A stretch of 64,000 bases of DNA from Drosophila miranda (taxonomy: Eukaryota; Arthropoda; Insecta; Diptera; Drosophilidae): NCBI RefSeq assembly GCF_003369915.1, contig NC_046676.1, positions 19,016,001 to 19,080,000 on the forward strand, in the 5' to 3' direction. Position 1 is the stretch's first letter. Every line of letters begins with the position of its first letter. The translations under genes were made by a program, and so were the position numbers. The notes under the pieces are model-generated. The model made no database searches. It was not told the DNA's origin and was given only the letters and a program-made list of their open reading frames with translations. This document shows, one piece after another, positions 10,945 through 22,200 of the stretch.

Positions 10945-10984
10945 ATATACCGTAATATACCGTCGCATTTTCAGAATATACCGT
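10945..10984 (-). promoter_or_regulatory. Triple ATATACCGT cluster
   Basis: Exact copies at 10945-10953, 10955-10963 and 10976-10984 on the plus strand (ACGGTATAT on the minus strand). It resembles the Drosophila core-promoter Motif 6 (GTATWTTT core). The same word recurs at 46445-46482. Confidence 0.5.
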
Positions 10985-10995
10985 AAATATACTGA

Positions 10996-11670
10996 CGAGT
11001 TCATGTTCAATTATATATATTCGTCGATTTTGAAATTCCGTCGAATATTACTAGCTAGCTAAGACTTCCATGCCTGAACACATAATTTTCTCCGATTAAT
11101 GAATCAATTTGCTACTTGACTGGCTTGTTTTAAATACTTGACTTGTTTTCCTACTACGGCGATTGCCTTGATTGTTTTTGTCAATTTTGATTCCTTAACA
11201 ACAATATGTATGATGAAAAAACGACCTTAGCCCACTTAAGCCCCCTCTGTTTAAATAATTGAACTACTTGAGGTATATGGCGGAAAATATTAACGATTGT
11301 AAATCCATGCCATCATTCATCTGAACTAAAAACCACGATATCTCTGACCTGAACTGCGCCAAGATTATCACATTTTCATTACACCCCCTTGAGCAGCCTA
11401 GGAAGCCTCGCTGGCCAACCGGAAACGCGTAAAAATACCAAAAATTACCCTTAACTTTTTACTAAATTATTGTTTTGTGCTGTTTTAGACGGTGAAACTA
11501 ATCGCTTTTGTTAAGTCAATCTGAATTTTTTCTATATGCCGGCACAATTAAGTTTATTTAACAAATGTCAGGATTTCCGCCCATTGCGAAATAAGCGCTG
11601 AACACTTTCGGTATATTCAGCACTGACTTTCTTTGCTGTTGGTCACACAGTCAGTAAAGTAACGAATAGC
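10996..11670. other. Intergenic spacer upstream of ERp60
   Basis: No coding potential. It contains the second copy (about 11396-11416) of a 21-bp sequence also present at about 10907-10926. A Motif 1-like word (TGGTCACACAG) lies at 11640-11650, close to the ERp60 start region. Confidence 0.45.
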
Positions 11671-11678
11671 GACGTGGC
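11671..11678 (+). promoter_or_regulatory. XBP1-type unfolded-protein-response site (GACGTGGC)
   Basis: GACGTGGC matches the ACGTG core bound by XBP1. It sits about 150 bp upstream of the ERp60 start codon, fitting for a chaperone gene of the endoplasmic reticulum. Confidence 0.5.
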
Positions 11679-11819
11679 GACCGACGGGAAGGCAAAATCA
11701 ATCGCTATAAAGAAATTTACCGGTCTAGTACACGGCTACATAGCACAGTTAGTCTAGTCGCAGCAGGCAGTTGTCGAGTCGAGAAATATATTTGCTTCAG
11801 ATTGTAGTACTGACTAAAC

Positions 11820-14192
11820 ATGATTAAAATGCGGTGTCTGGCAGCTGCCATGCTAATTTTCGGCTACATTGCCACTACATCAGCCGCCGAGAGTGATGTC
11901 CTGGACCTGGGGGACGACAACTTCGCATCCACACTGAAGCAGCAGGAGACGACATTGGTTATGTTCTATGCCCCCTGGTAAGTGCGTGTGTGTGGTGTGA
12001 GGGGAGCGGGCGTGGCAGGTCGGGAGTGCAATTACCTTAATCAGCTTGTTGCGTCTGCTTTTTAATTAAATTGCGCTGCGAAGAATCGAATTAAAAGTAC
12101 ACGTCAGCGTTAAGAAGAGGGTCGAAACAGAAGAAAAAAAAAAAAATCAGCGACTACAAAGTCGGTATCAGAGCGGCCATTTTAAGAGACGTAGGGTAGA
12201 GGGCAGGCAGCTTCAACCAGCGAATGTGTCAATACAACTATCTCTTTGTTAGCGTATGAGTGTGAGTAGATTATTAGGAGAAAACTTCAAAGCTATCATT
12301 TCCAGATACGAGTGCATACGGGTTTTTGTATGTGGGCTTGCCGGCCGGTGGCCGGTGGCCGGTGGCCGATTTCCATCTCCCCGGAGAGCAGTGAAAGAGT
12401 TTTTAAATTACATTTAATCCGCGCATCGTTGGGCTTAGCAGCTCTGGAACATAAGCAGTTTAATTAGACGTTGTTAGCAATAAGATTGCATGATAAGGCA
12501 ACCCAACTGATAAGTATACGCACCCCATGCTATAATTACAAACTATTCGACTTTTTGGGTAACATGTCTTCCTGTTGTCGTGATAAAAATGATGAACTAG
12601 CTAAATTTGTTCGAGAAAAGACTGTGACGTGTCCTAATAGACTTTTTCTGTTCTTATAGGTGCGGCCACTGCAAGCGCCTCAAGCCTGAGTATGCCAAGG
12701 CGGCTGAGCTCGTCAAGGATGATGATCCACCAATTAAGCTGGCCAAGGTTGACTGTACCGAGGCTGGCAAGGAGACCTGCAGCAAGTACTCAGTGAGCGG
12801 CTATCCCACACTGAAAATATTCCGTCAGGATGAAGTGTCGCAGGACTACAGCGGACCACGTGAGGCCATCGGCATTGCGAAATACATGCGCGCTCAAGTT
12901 GGACCTGCCTCCAAGAATGTGCGCTCTGTGGAGGAGCTCGCCAAGTTCCTGGACACCAAGGAGACCTCAATCTTTGGTAGCTTTGAAGACATTGACTCCA
13001 AGCTGGCGAAGATCTTCCTCAAGTTTGCCGACAAGAACCGCGAGAAGTATCGCTTTGGCCACAGCAGCGACGAGGAGGTGTTGAAGAAGAATGGTGAAAC
13101 GTAAGTGATGCCATCTCAAGACTGCAAATGCGTTTATTATACTTTATACAATTTGTTCCGCCTCAGGCAATAACAAATAGCTATTAAGTTTTGTCCCTTG
13201 TCACAAATAATCAAAGTATTCGATGGCTCTTGTCTTCCGTACAGCGATAAGATTGTGCTGATCCGTGCTCCACATTTGAGCAACAAGTTTGAGGCTTCCA
13301 CAGTCAAGTTTGAGGGAAGCACTGAGTCCGACCTGACCACCTTCATCAAGGAGAATTAGTAAGTGATCTCTTGTCTATATCCTCCCCCAAGCACACTCTT
13401 AATTTACGTTCGTTCAATCTCTGCAGCCATGGCTTGGTTGGTCATCGTACCCAGGACACTTCGCGGGACTTCCAGAACCCCCTAATCACCGCCTACTACA
13501 GCGTCGACTACCAGAAGAATCCCAAGGGCACCAACTACTGGCGCAACCGTGTCCTGAAGGTGGCCAAGGAATTTGCCGGCCAAATTAGCTTTGCCATCAG
13601 CTCCAAGGACGACTTCCAGCACGAATTGAACGAATACGGCTACGATTTTGTTGGTGACAAGCCCATCGTTTTGGCCCGTGATGCCAAGAATCTCAAGTAC
13701 TCTCTGAAGGACGAGTTCTCCGTGGAGAACCTACAAGATTTTGTTGAGAAGCTGCTGGCCGACGAACTGGAGCCATATGTCAAGAGCGAGCCCGTCCCAG
13801 AGTCGAACGATACTCCGGTCAAGGTGGCTGTAGCTAAGAACTTTGACGATCTGGTGATCAACAACGGCAAGGACACGCTCATTGAGTTCTACGCCCCATG
13901 GTGCGGCCACTGTAAGAAGCTGACTCCCATCTACGAGGAGCTGGCCGAGAAACTGCAAGACGAGGATGTGGTCATTGTCAAAATGGATGCCACGGCCAAC
14001 GATGTGCCACCAGAGTTCAATGTGCGTGGATTCCCCACACTCTTCTGGCTCCCCAAGGACTCGAAGAATAAGCCCGTAAGCTACAACGGGGGTCGCGAGG
14101 TCGATGATTTCATCAAATACATTGCCAAGGAGGCGACCACAGAACTGAAGAGCTTCGACCGTGACGGAAGGCCCAAGAAGACCGAGCTCTAA
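11820..14192 (+). CDS. ERp60: ERp60 / PDIA3-like protein disulfide isomerase
   Basis: Thiol-disulfide isomerase of the ER lumen that forms and rearranges disulfides in secretory proteins. Exons 11820-11977, 12660-13100, 13245-13358 and 13427-14192 give 492 residues, normal for the family. A hydrophobic signal peptide (ending about residue 25, TTSAAE) precedes thioredoxin domain a with WCGHC (Cys54, Cys57), then the b and b' domains, then domain a' with a second WCGHC (Cys397, Cys400). The C-terminus KTEL is a K/HDEL-type retrieval signal. Intron 1 splits the first active-site Trp codon. An upstream GACGTGGC suggests control by XBP1. An AATAAA at 14397-14402 probably ends the transcript. All introns are GT-AG and in phase. 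Confidence 0.95.
11978..12659 (+). other. ERp60 intron 1
   Basis: Intron of 682 bp. It holds a short G/C-rich tandem repeat around 12341-12367 (four GGCCGGT-like units) and an A13 run near 12136. No other gene is visible. Confidence 0.7.
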
Positions 14193-14450
14193 GCTCCAGG
14201 CTCTAATCTTAACTCTTACTGCTAACTGCGTCGTTAATGTGGTGTAGTGGCGGTGTAACTAGCATTTCCATATTTTTGTAAAAGTCGAATGCATTCTCTT
14301 CAAATTCTTGATGGGACAAAAATTGTATTAAATTATATATAGTAGTGATGATGATAACGCAGATGAACACAAACCCAACCCCATGAAGATGTCACAATAA
14401 ACTTAAAACTTCATTTATCTACTCAACAATGAAATGAAAAATTATTTTCT

Positions 14451-15761
14451 TTAATTCTTATGAAGTGTTGTGGGGGTTAGGTCCTCCATGCGCTCGTCCA
14501 ACATGATGCGAAACCAATCGGGAATGAAGGTATACTGGTTCCTGCCAAGATACGAAGTGTACGAGATCTCCCCCTGGATAGCATCAAACTTCATCAGATA
14601 CACGGTCATGGGGCAGTCGACTACCGACATAAAGCCGCGAATCTGGTCCACCAGCCGCAGCAGGAAATTGACACAGACATGCGGTGACCAGACTTTTTCC
14701 TGCGCAAACAAATTAAAGTGTTATTTCAATCGAAGTATATTGTATATATGTACTAACGCAGTCCTTCCAAAGTTGGCGCACAGATAGCTTGTTAATGGTG
14801 TGCGCGATGGTGTCGCGGTTAACATTAGCAACGTAAATGTTTTCGATGCCCACCAGAAAGCACTTGGACCACCACTTGAGGGCGTCGCAACGGTTGTGCG
14901 TAGCCCATTCATCCACGCTCATACTGTCTGGGCGAAACTGCAGCTCCGTAAAGACATAATTTGAACTAGCAGGCGAATAAGAGCAAATTTAAACCGATTT
15001 TAAATGTACATTCAAGGCCCCATACTTACTTCCCGTCACTTCCTGTCCTAAAACCTTCGGCCAGAACTGGTGAATCGAAAATAATACGTGTGCCATTTAT
15101 GCTGAAGGAAAACACTCCGTTGTATTGTCCAGTCGGTTCCATTGGGTCGCATGGTTTCGGCATTGCATTTGCATTCTCTGAAAAAAAAAATAAAATACTA
15201 AATAGTAATATTGGATGGTTAATCCAATGCCCTACCGGATAGGAAGTGCCTACGAAGGTTTGCGAGCCATTCAGCATTCAGTTCCTTCATGGGAGAAGTT
15301 TTTAGATCCTCAAGAACCACGGGGCTGATGTAAATCGTGTTTCGATACTTGGTCACGGCGAGGGTCCAGTTCTCCTTCATTTCGTAGGGAGTCCTCAAGA
15401 TTAGTTCAAGAACTTCGGTGGTGCACACAATGTCGTAACTGACTTCCACCTCCAGTTTGGCGTTTAGATGGGATGTCCCAGTGCGCTCCATGTACAATAG
15501 TATGTTGTCCAAGCCTGGCTGCGATAAGAGTGATCTTCGCGGAGGACTCGACTCAGAGTCCCCCAGGTGCACTTGCAATTTGTAATTTTTTGGAACGACT
15601 ACGTAGCGCAAGCGATTTGCATTGTTCTCAAATACTCCATATGGCGATAAGCTGAAGCCCCCGTGAGCCACTGGCTTAGAAAATTCTGGAAAGTCACATC
15701 GGTCCGCTTTGGTAATAACGTGAGGTTTTATATTTAATAATATTACATCAGAAATCATCAT
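14451..15761 (-). CDS. cuff: Cutoff, a DXO/Rai1-like protein of the piRNA pathway
   Basis: Cutoff is the Rai1/DXO-fold member of the Rhino-Deadlock-Cutoff complex, which lets germline piRNA clusters be transcribed without normal end processing. Minus-strand exons 15761-15236, 15177-15030, 14965-14758 and 14699-14451 give 376 residues, all GT-AG and in phase. The Rai1/DXO core is visible: CDFPEFSKP near the N-terminus, LLYMERTGT, and YVFTELQF followed by LKWWSKCFLVGI (Trp256-Trp257). In active DXO enzymes the corresponding motifs are GExD and ELK; here they read as FDSPVL and ELQ, so metal binding should be lost, as known for Cutoff. The start is the first of two adjacent Met codons; an upstream exon cannot be excluded because a tract like a splice acceptor precedes it. 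The start codon lies 497 bp from that of midasin, divergently. Confidence 0.85.
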
Positions 15762-16258
15762 GGATTCATCTGAAAACGCAAGATTTAATTTTCCTAAAAT
15801 TGGTTTTACCGTTGCTTAACAAAAAAAAAAATGGCAGCGTTAAATACTATGCGCATACTTGCAAACATATTAATGTTTCTTCCAATATACAACTTTCGTT
15901 AATCGTTCAAGGTTGCAATGTGTTGTCTAAACTGGCTTTTAACTTTTACAAATCACACTGGTTCAGCAATTACTTTGGAGGCTCTCCTGTGCTTCCCACT
16001 CCCACTCACAACAATTTGGCGCAACGCCGGTTTTGGGGATGCCAAACCTAAACAAACCGGAAGGTTGCCAGACTGCCGCACACAGATGTTCGCATTGAAC
16101 TGTGTGGCAACCATTGCAAGGTGCGCTGCACGTGTTTCAAATTCGCGTGTGTTGCTTGTTCATTCCCGGGTCTGAGCTCTGAAATTAATTCGAAAGCAGT
16201 TAAAAGTAGCTCGAAAGAAATAACAGTATCCGAATACAGTTGACCGGCTACCAAGGCA
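15762..16258. promoter_or_regulatory. Divergent promoter region of cuff and midasin
   Basis: Only 497 bp separate the two start codons. No coding potential. No TATA box or perfect DRE was found. A shared housekeeping-type promoter is inferred from spacing alone. Confidence 0.45.
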
Positions 16259-19200
16259 ATGGAGGTAAATGCCATCAAGCTACGATTTTGTGCACAGCGA
16301 CTTCTGCAGTTGACTGCCAACGAGCCCCAAGACAATTTGTTTGTTCAAAATTTACAGAAGTTCATCAGAAAGAAGGTAAGTGTATGATCATATTTTAATA
16401 AAAAACACACTTTACTTTACAAACCTTTGCTCCACTTTAGAAATATGTGCCTCAAGACGTGGAACGTCTGTTCTGCAGTCTCAGCGAGCAACTTGCGTGT
16501 CCGGCCTACACCGTTCCCTTGGCAGTGAGCTTTGAGGAGCAGCTGTTGCTGCTCCTTAGCATGGCCCTGCGATGGGACTCAGCTGGAGACGATATCCATC
16601 AATATCATAAGGAGTGCATCGCCCTGTCAAAGCTAATAAACTTCTCTGTGGATGCGCAGAGGTGAGTAGAGGTCCCTGTATCGGATGACCAGTCTCAAAA
16701 GCACACATTCCCTCTGACACCCGTATAGGTTTGCAAAGAGCTACTTCCACAACAAGCCAGCACCGTTCGAGAAAAGCCAAAGTAATTCCAGCAGTGTCCC
16801 CAGCAAAAGGGCAAAGAACGCAAAGGCCAGCCAAAAGTTAGATGAACTGGAGCTCTTGAAATGTTGCTACCAGTTGCTGCGAAGTGACACGTCCTACTTC
16901 CGTGAGTTGTGGGACTGGTCCGGCTTCATTGCCACCTACTCTCACCTCGAGACCCCCTGCCCGATGATACAACTCTACTGCAACTACATCATGGCCATGC
17001 TCACGAATATGAACCCAACACAGCGGAATGCCCAAAATGCCAAGATATCCACAGAAGCACAGCTCCGATTTGAACGCGAGAAGGAACAGTCATGGGCCGT
17101 AGCCAAGCAGGCCGAGGGCTGCTGCTATTCTCCCGAAGACGAAACGCCTGAACAGATGCTGAGCCTGAGCCCCAACCAGAGTGTGACCAACATTGAGGGC
17201 GTGCTCTTGCCGACATTCAACAAGAAGAATCAGGAATTCTATGCCAGCACTGACGGCTGCTACGATCGCATTGTAAAGGTGGATTCGACGGTTGTAAATC
17301 TACGGAGCATTGCCCTCGGCGTCGCAGCGGCCAAGCCGATTTGCCTCTCCGGTCCTGTGGGCTGTGGCAAGACCACGCTTATTGAGTATCTGGCCCGCAA
17401 GACGGGACGCATTTGCCCCAAGCCCAAGGAGATTGACACTCGCGAAAAGGCGCTGCGAAAGGCTGAAGAGGAGGACAAATTGTTGACACCAAAAAAAGGA
17501 AAAAAGGGGAAAGAAAAGAAGCGGAAACTGGAGGAGGACCTTCCCATCGACCAGGCATTGCTGGATCTGGGTGAAACGTCGCAAAAGCATGGCTTTCTAC
17601 GGATACAGCTGGGCGACCAGACCGACAGCAAAATGCTATTGGGCCAATATCGCTGCACAGATGTGCCTGGGGAATTCGTTTGGCTTCCTGGTGTCCTCAC
17701 GCAGGTGAGAAGGAATTGATTAAACTGATCGAGGGTTCTATTATATGAATGATTATTTGCACTTTTAGGCTGTCATGCATGGCTACTGGCTGTTGCTGGA
17801 GGATCTGGATGCCGCCACCCAAGACACCTACACAATTCTGAGTAGTTTGCTGGAGAGGCAGTGCCTGAGCGTTCCCGGCTTTCGCGACTCTGTGAAGATT
17901 GAGCCAGGCTTCCAATTGTTTGTCACAGTGCGGTAAGAGTCCATGAAGCATTCAAAGCATTTTTATCCTAAACATTTTCTCTGTTTTAGGACCAACAAAT
18001 CGGCCAGCAATTCGGGACAGAAATCGCTCTATTCGCTGCTGGATAAATATCTGTATACGATCAACGTTTTGCCGCTCTCCCGCAACGAGCTGTGCAAGGT
18101 GGTCAGCACCAACTATACCAAGCTGGCGACCGTCGCCAATCGAGTGGTGGACGTGTTCCTTACCTTCTCCAGTGGCAATCACATGGCCGCCGACAATCTG
18201 CGTCAGCAGGAATCGAACGACAAGGCGGACAACACGGAGAAGTACGTGGCGCTGCCCTTTGAGCAGGTCACACTCTCATCCAGTCCCAACTCGGGCCGCC
18301 TGGTCTCGACCCGGGATCTGGTCAAGCTGTGCCAGCGTTCGAATGCCCAGTTCTCGGTGACCAGCGCCGAGTGTGCCTACTTTGTGTTCCAGAATGCCGT
18401 CGATGTATTCTGTTCGTATCTGCCGCAGAGTAGGGAAAAGATCACGCTGATCACGAGCATCGGCGCCAAGTTGGGCATCATTCGCTCAAGATGCGAGCAT
18501 TTCGCCAATGAATATAAACCGGATGTGGATTTTGGACTGGAGATTATCAAGATCGGACGTGCCAGTCTCCTGGCCAAGTCCGAGCTGCTGTCCAATAATG
18601 AGAATGGGGAGCAGCTCCCAGAGCAAGACCTGAAGCGACAGAAACTAACCGAGCAGACCAGGAGGGCCATCGGCCAGACCAGCGTCAAGCGTGCCACCTT
18701 CTCGTTTACACGTCTCGCCAGCTGCATCTTGGAACGGATTGCCGTCTGTGTGAGCCACTCGGAGCCCGTGCTGCTGGTGGGGGAGACGGGTGTGGGCAAG
18801 ACCTCCTCCGTGCAGTATCTGGCCGAGCGCACCGAACACAAGCTGGTCGTCGTGAACATGAACAACCAGTCGGATGTCTCGGATCTCGTGGGCGGATTCA
18901 AGCCCGTCGAACTCAACTACGTGCTGTCGCCGCTGCGCTGCGAATTCGAGCACTTGCTCTGCGAGACCTTCAATGCCGAGAAGAACATGCAGTTCCTCCG
19001 GATCTTTGCCACGCATTACAACAGTGGCCGGCACAGTGTCATCATACGCACGATGATCAGCCTGTGCCATCAGGTGTTCAGGAACACGGATCTAAAGAGC
19101 CACCAGATGGTGCCGCGTTGGCGCACGCTTTGCGAGAAGCTGCAGAAGCTGCAGACACAGCTGGACAAGAGCATTAACATTTCGTTTGCCTTCATACCCG

Positions 19201-22200
19201 GTTCCCTGGTGAACTGCATTAGCAAAGGCGAATGGGTGCTGCTGGACGAGATCAATTTGGCATCGGCCGAAACCCTGGAATGCCTGTCGACCATCCTAGA
19301 GCCAGAGGGATCGGTTGTGCTGCTGGAGCGGGGCGATTTCATGCCCGTCAAGCGGCATCCGGACTTTCGCATCTTCGCCTGCATGAACCCCAACACGGAC
19401 ATTGGCAAGAAGGATCTGCCCGTGGGCATACGCAATCGATTTACCGAATTCTTTGTGGACGAACTGACGACGGACGCGGACCTCAGTCTGCTGGTGAGTG
19501 ACTATTTGGCCAACACGGGCATCCAACGGAAGTCCGTGCACAGCATTGTTCAGCTCTACAAGTCACTGCGTCGCCTCTCCGAGCTCCAGCTGAACGATGG
19601 CCTGGGCAATCGTCCCGTCTACTCTCTGCGCACCCTGTGCCGCAGTCTGCGCATCTGTGCTCGGAATCTGTGCGGCTCCATTGAGCGGAATCTGTACGAG
19701 AGCTTCTGCCTGAGTTTTCTCACCCAGCTGGATCCGGAGTCGCATCATGTGGTGCTGCTGCTCATTCGGAATGCCCTGCTGAGCAATGCCAAGGCCGTGC
19801 TTAGCAAGCAGCTGCCCCGATTGGGAGAGAACTATCTACAGTTCGAGGGCTACTGGATACAGCTGGGGGGCCTGGAGCAGCAGTCCTGCTCCCACTACAT
19901 CCTCACGGAGAGCGTCCAAAAGAATCTGCAAGATCTCGCGCGCATCATATCGATTGGCAAGCTGCCCATCCTGCTCCAGGGACCCACCAGTGCCGGCAAG
20001 ACTAGTCTTATCGACTACGTGGCCCGCCGAAGTGGCAATCGCTGTCTGCGCATCAACAACCACGAGCACACCGACCTTCAGGAGTACATTGGCACCTATG
20101 CGGCCGATCTGGAGGGCAAGCTCACTTTCCAGGAGGGGGTCCTCGTGCAGGCCATGCGTCAGGGTTTCTGGATCATCTTGGACGAACTGAATCTGGCCTC
20201 CACCGACATTCTGGAAGCGCTCAATCGCGTGCTGGACGACAATCGAGAGCTTTACATTGCCGAGACGCAGACACTAGTGAAAGCCCATCCGAATTTTATG
20301 CTTTTCGCCACACAGAATCCGCCGGGACTCTATGGCGGTCGCAAGACCCTTTCGCGTGCCTTCAAGAACCGCTTCATTGAGCTGCACTTTGCAGATATTC
20401 CACGCGTGGAACTGGAAACCATACTCGAGAAGCGGTGCCTCATCCCGCCCTCGTACGCCCGGAAGATGGTCCAGTGCATGACGCAGTTGCAGCACCACCG
20501 CAAAAACACCTCCAAGCAGGTGTTTACACTGCGCGACCTCTTCCGCTGGGGCAACCGATACACGCACGCGGACAAGTCGCTGCACGATGATCCCCGATAC
20601 GACTGGAATCAGCATCTCGTCGAGGAGGGATACCTGGTGCTGTCCGCGAAAGTGCGGACCTCCGACGAGCACCAGTTGATCGAGCGGACGCTGCACTCGA
20701 ACTTCAAGAAGACCATCGACCATCAGTTGCTCTTCGACATCCAAACGGCGAGCGAGAGCTGCTCCCCCGTGAGCAGGCGCATCCTGCAGGCCATACGCAA
20801 CTTCAAGCTGCGCGGCGACATCGTGTGGACGAGGAATATGACGCGCATGGCCGTCCTGACGGCCAAGGCGCTGGAGTTCGATGAGCCTGTGCTGCTCGTG
20901 GGTCCCACGGGCTGTGGCAAGACCACTGTCTGCCAGCTCCTGGCCAGCATAGCCGATGTCCAGCTGCGGATACTCAACTGTCACATGCACACGGAGGGAG
21001 CGGACTTCCTGGGCGGTCTGCGACCCTGTCGCGGCCAGGATAGCACGCAGCTCTTTGAGTGGGCCGACGGACCGCTAATCTACGCGATGCAGGAGGGCTC
21101 CTACTTCATGGCCGACGAGATATCGCTGGCCGAGGACTCGGTGCTGGAGCGTCTCAACTGCATACTCGAGACGGAGCGCACTGTCCTGCTGGCGGAGAAG
21201 GGGGGCGTGAATCCCGACTCCGACTCGGCCTCGGACTTTGTGGTGCAGGCCAAGGCGGGCTTCCAGTTCCTGGCCACCATGAATCCCGGCGGGGACTTTG
21301 GCAAAAAGGAACTCTCGCCCGCACTCCGGAATCGCTTCACCGAGATCTGGTGCCTGCCTTCCGACAATAAGGCGGACCTCATCGAGATCGCCCACAACTG
21401 CATGTCGCGACAGGACAACGGATCCAGCCGCAATGTGGCCGAGTACCTGGTGGAAATAGTCCTCCACATGCGCCAATCGAACGAAAAGTTTAGGTTCTCA
21501 GTGCGCGACATCCTCGCGTGGGCCAACTACATTGCGAGCAATCGGCACCTGAGCTTCGCCGAGCGGGCCATCTTTGGGCTGGAGACCATCTTCCTGGACG
21601 CCCTGGAAATGCTGCTTCACGAGCCCCAGGCCCAGGTGGAGCAGCTGAAGCGACGTATCATCGAGGAGGCCATCAAGCAGGCTGCTCTGATCCTAGACGA
21701 GCACTTCACCCTCGAGGATGTGACCCTGAAGCGGGGCGATCAAGTGGAGATGGACGCCGGTAGCTTTGGCCTGCGACCCTTCTACATTGCTGTGAGCCAG
21801 GAGCGCTCATCGCCCGCCAAGCAGGATGCCCCCTTCTTCTTTGATGCCCCCACCACCAAGCAGAATCTATTCCGGCTGCTGTCGGCGCTCTCACTGCAGA
21901 AGCCCGTGCTGCTGGAGGGGCCGCCGGGCGTTGGCAAGACATCGATTGTGGAGAGCATCGCAGCGGCCATTGGCTATCAGATTGTGCGCATCAATCTGTG
22001 TGAGCACACAGATCTGGCCGATCTCTTTGGCACCGATCTGCCAGCCGAGGATAATTTGCTCGAATCCAGCAGACAGGAGGCGTCGAAGGCCGCCATTGGC
22101 AGCTTTGTGTGGCGCGATGGCCCCCTCTTGGCCGCTCTGAAGGCGCACAATACCTGGATACTTCTCGATGAACTGAATCTGGCGCCACAATCGGTGCTCG

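Larger units (their letters stand above)
10821..10995 (-). promoter_or_regulatory. eEF1alpha1 promoter and first (non-coding) exon region
   Basis: Reading on the minus strand, a short exon ends with GAGA at 10821 before the donor. Upstream lie a DRE palindrome (10935-10942) and three ATATACCGT copies (10945-10984). The exact start site is not resolved; a pyrimidine-rich stretch near 10880-10890 is a candidate. Confidence 0.5.
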
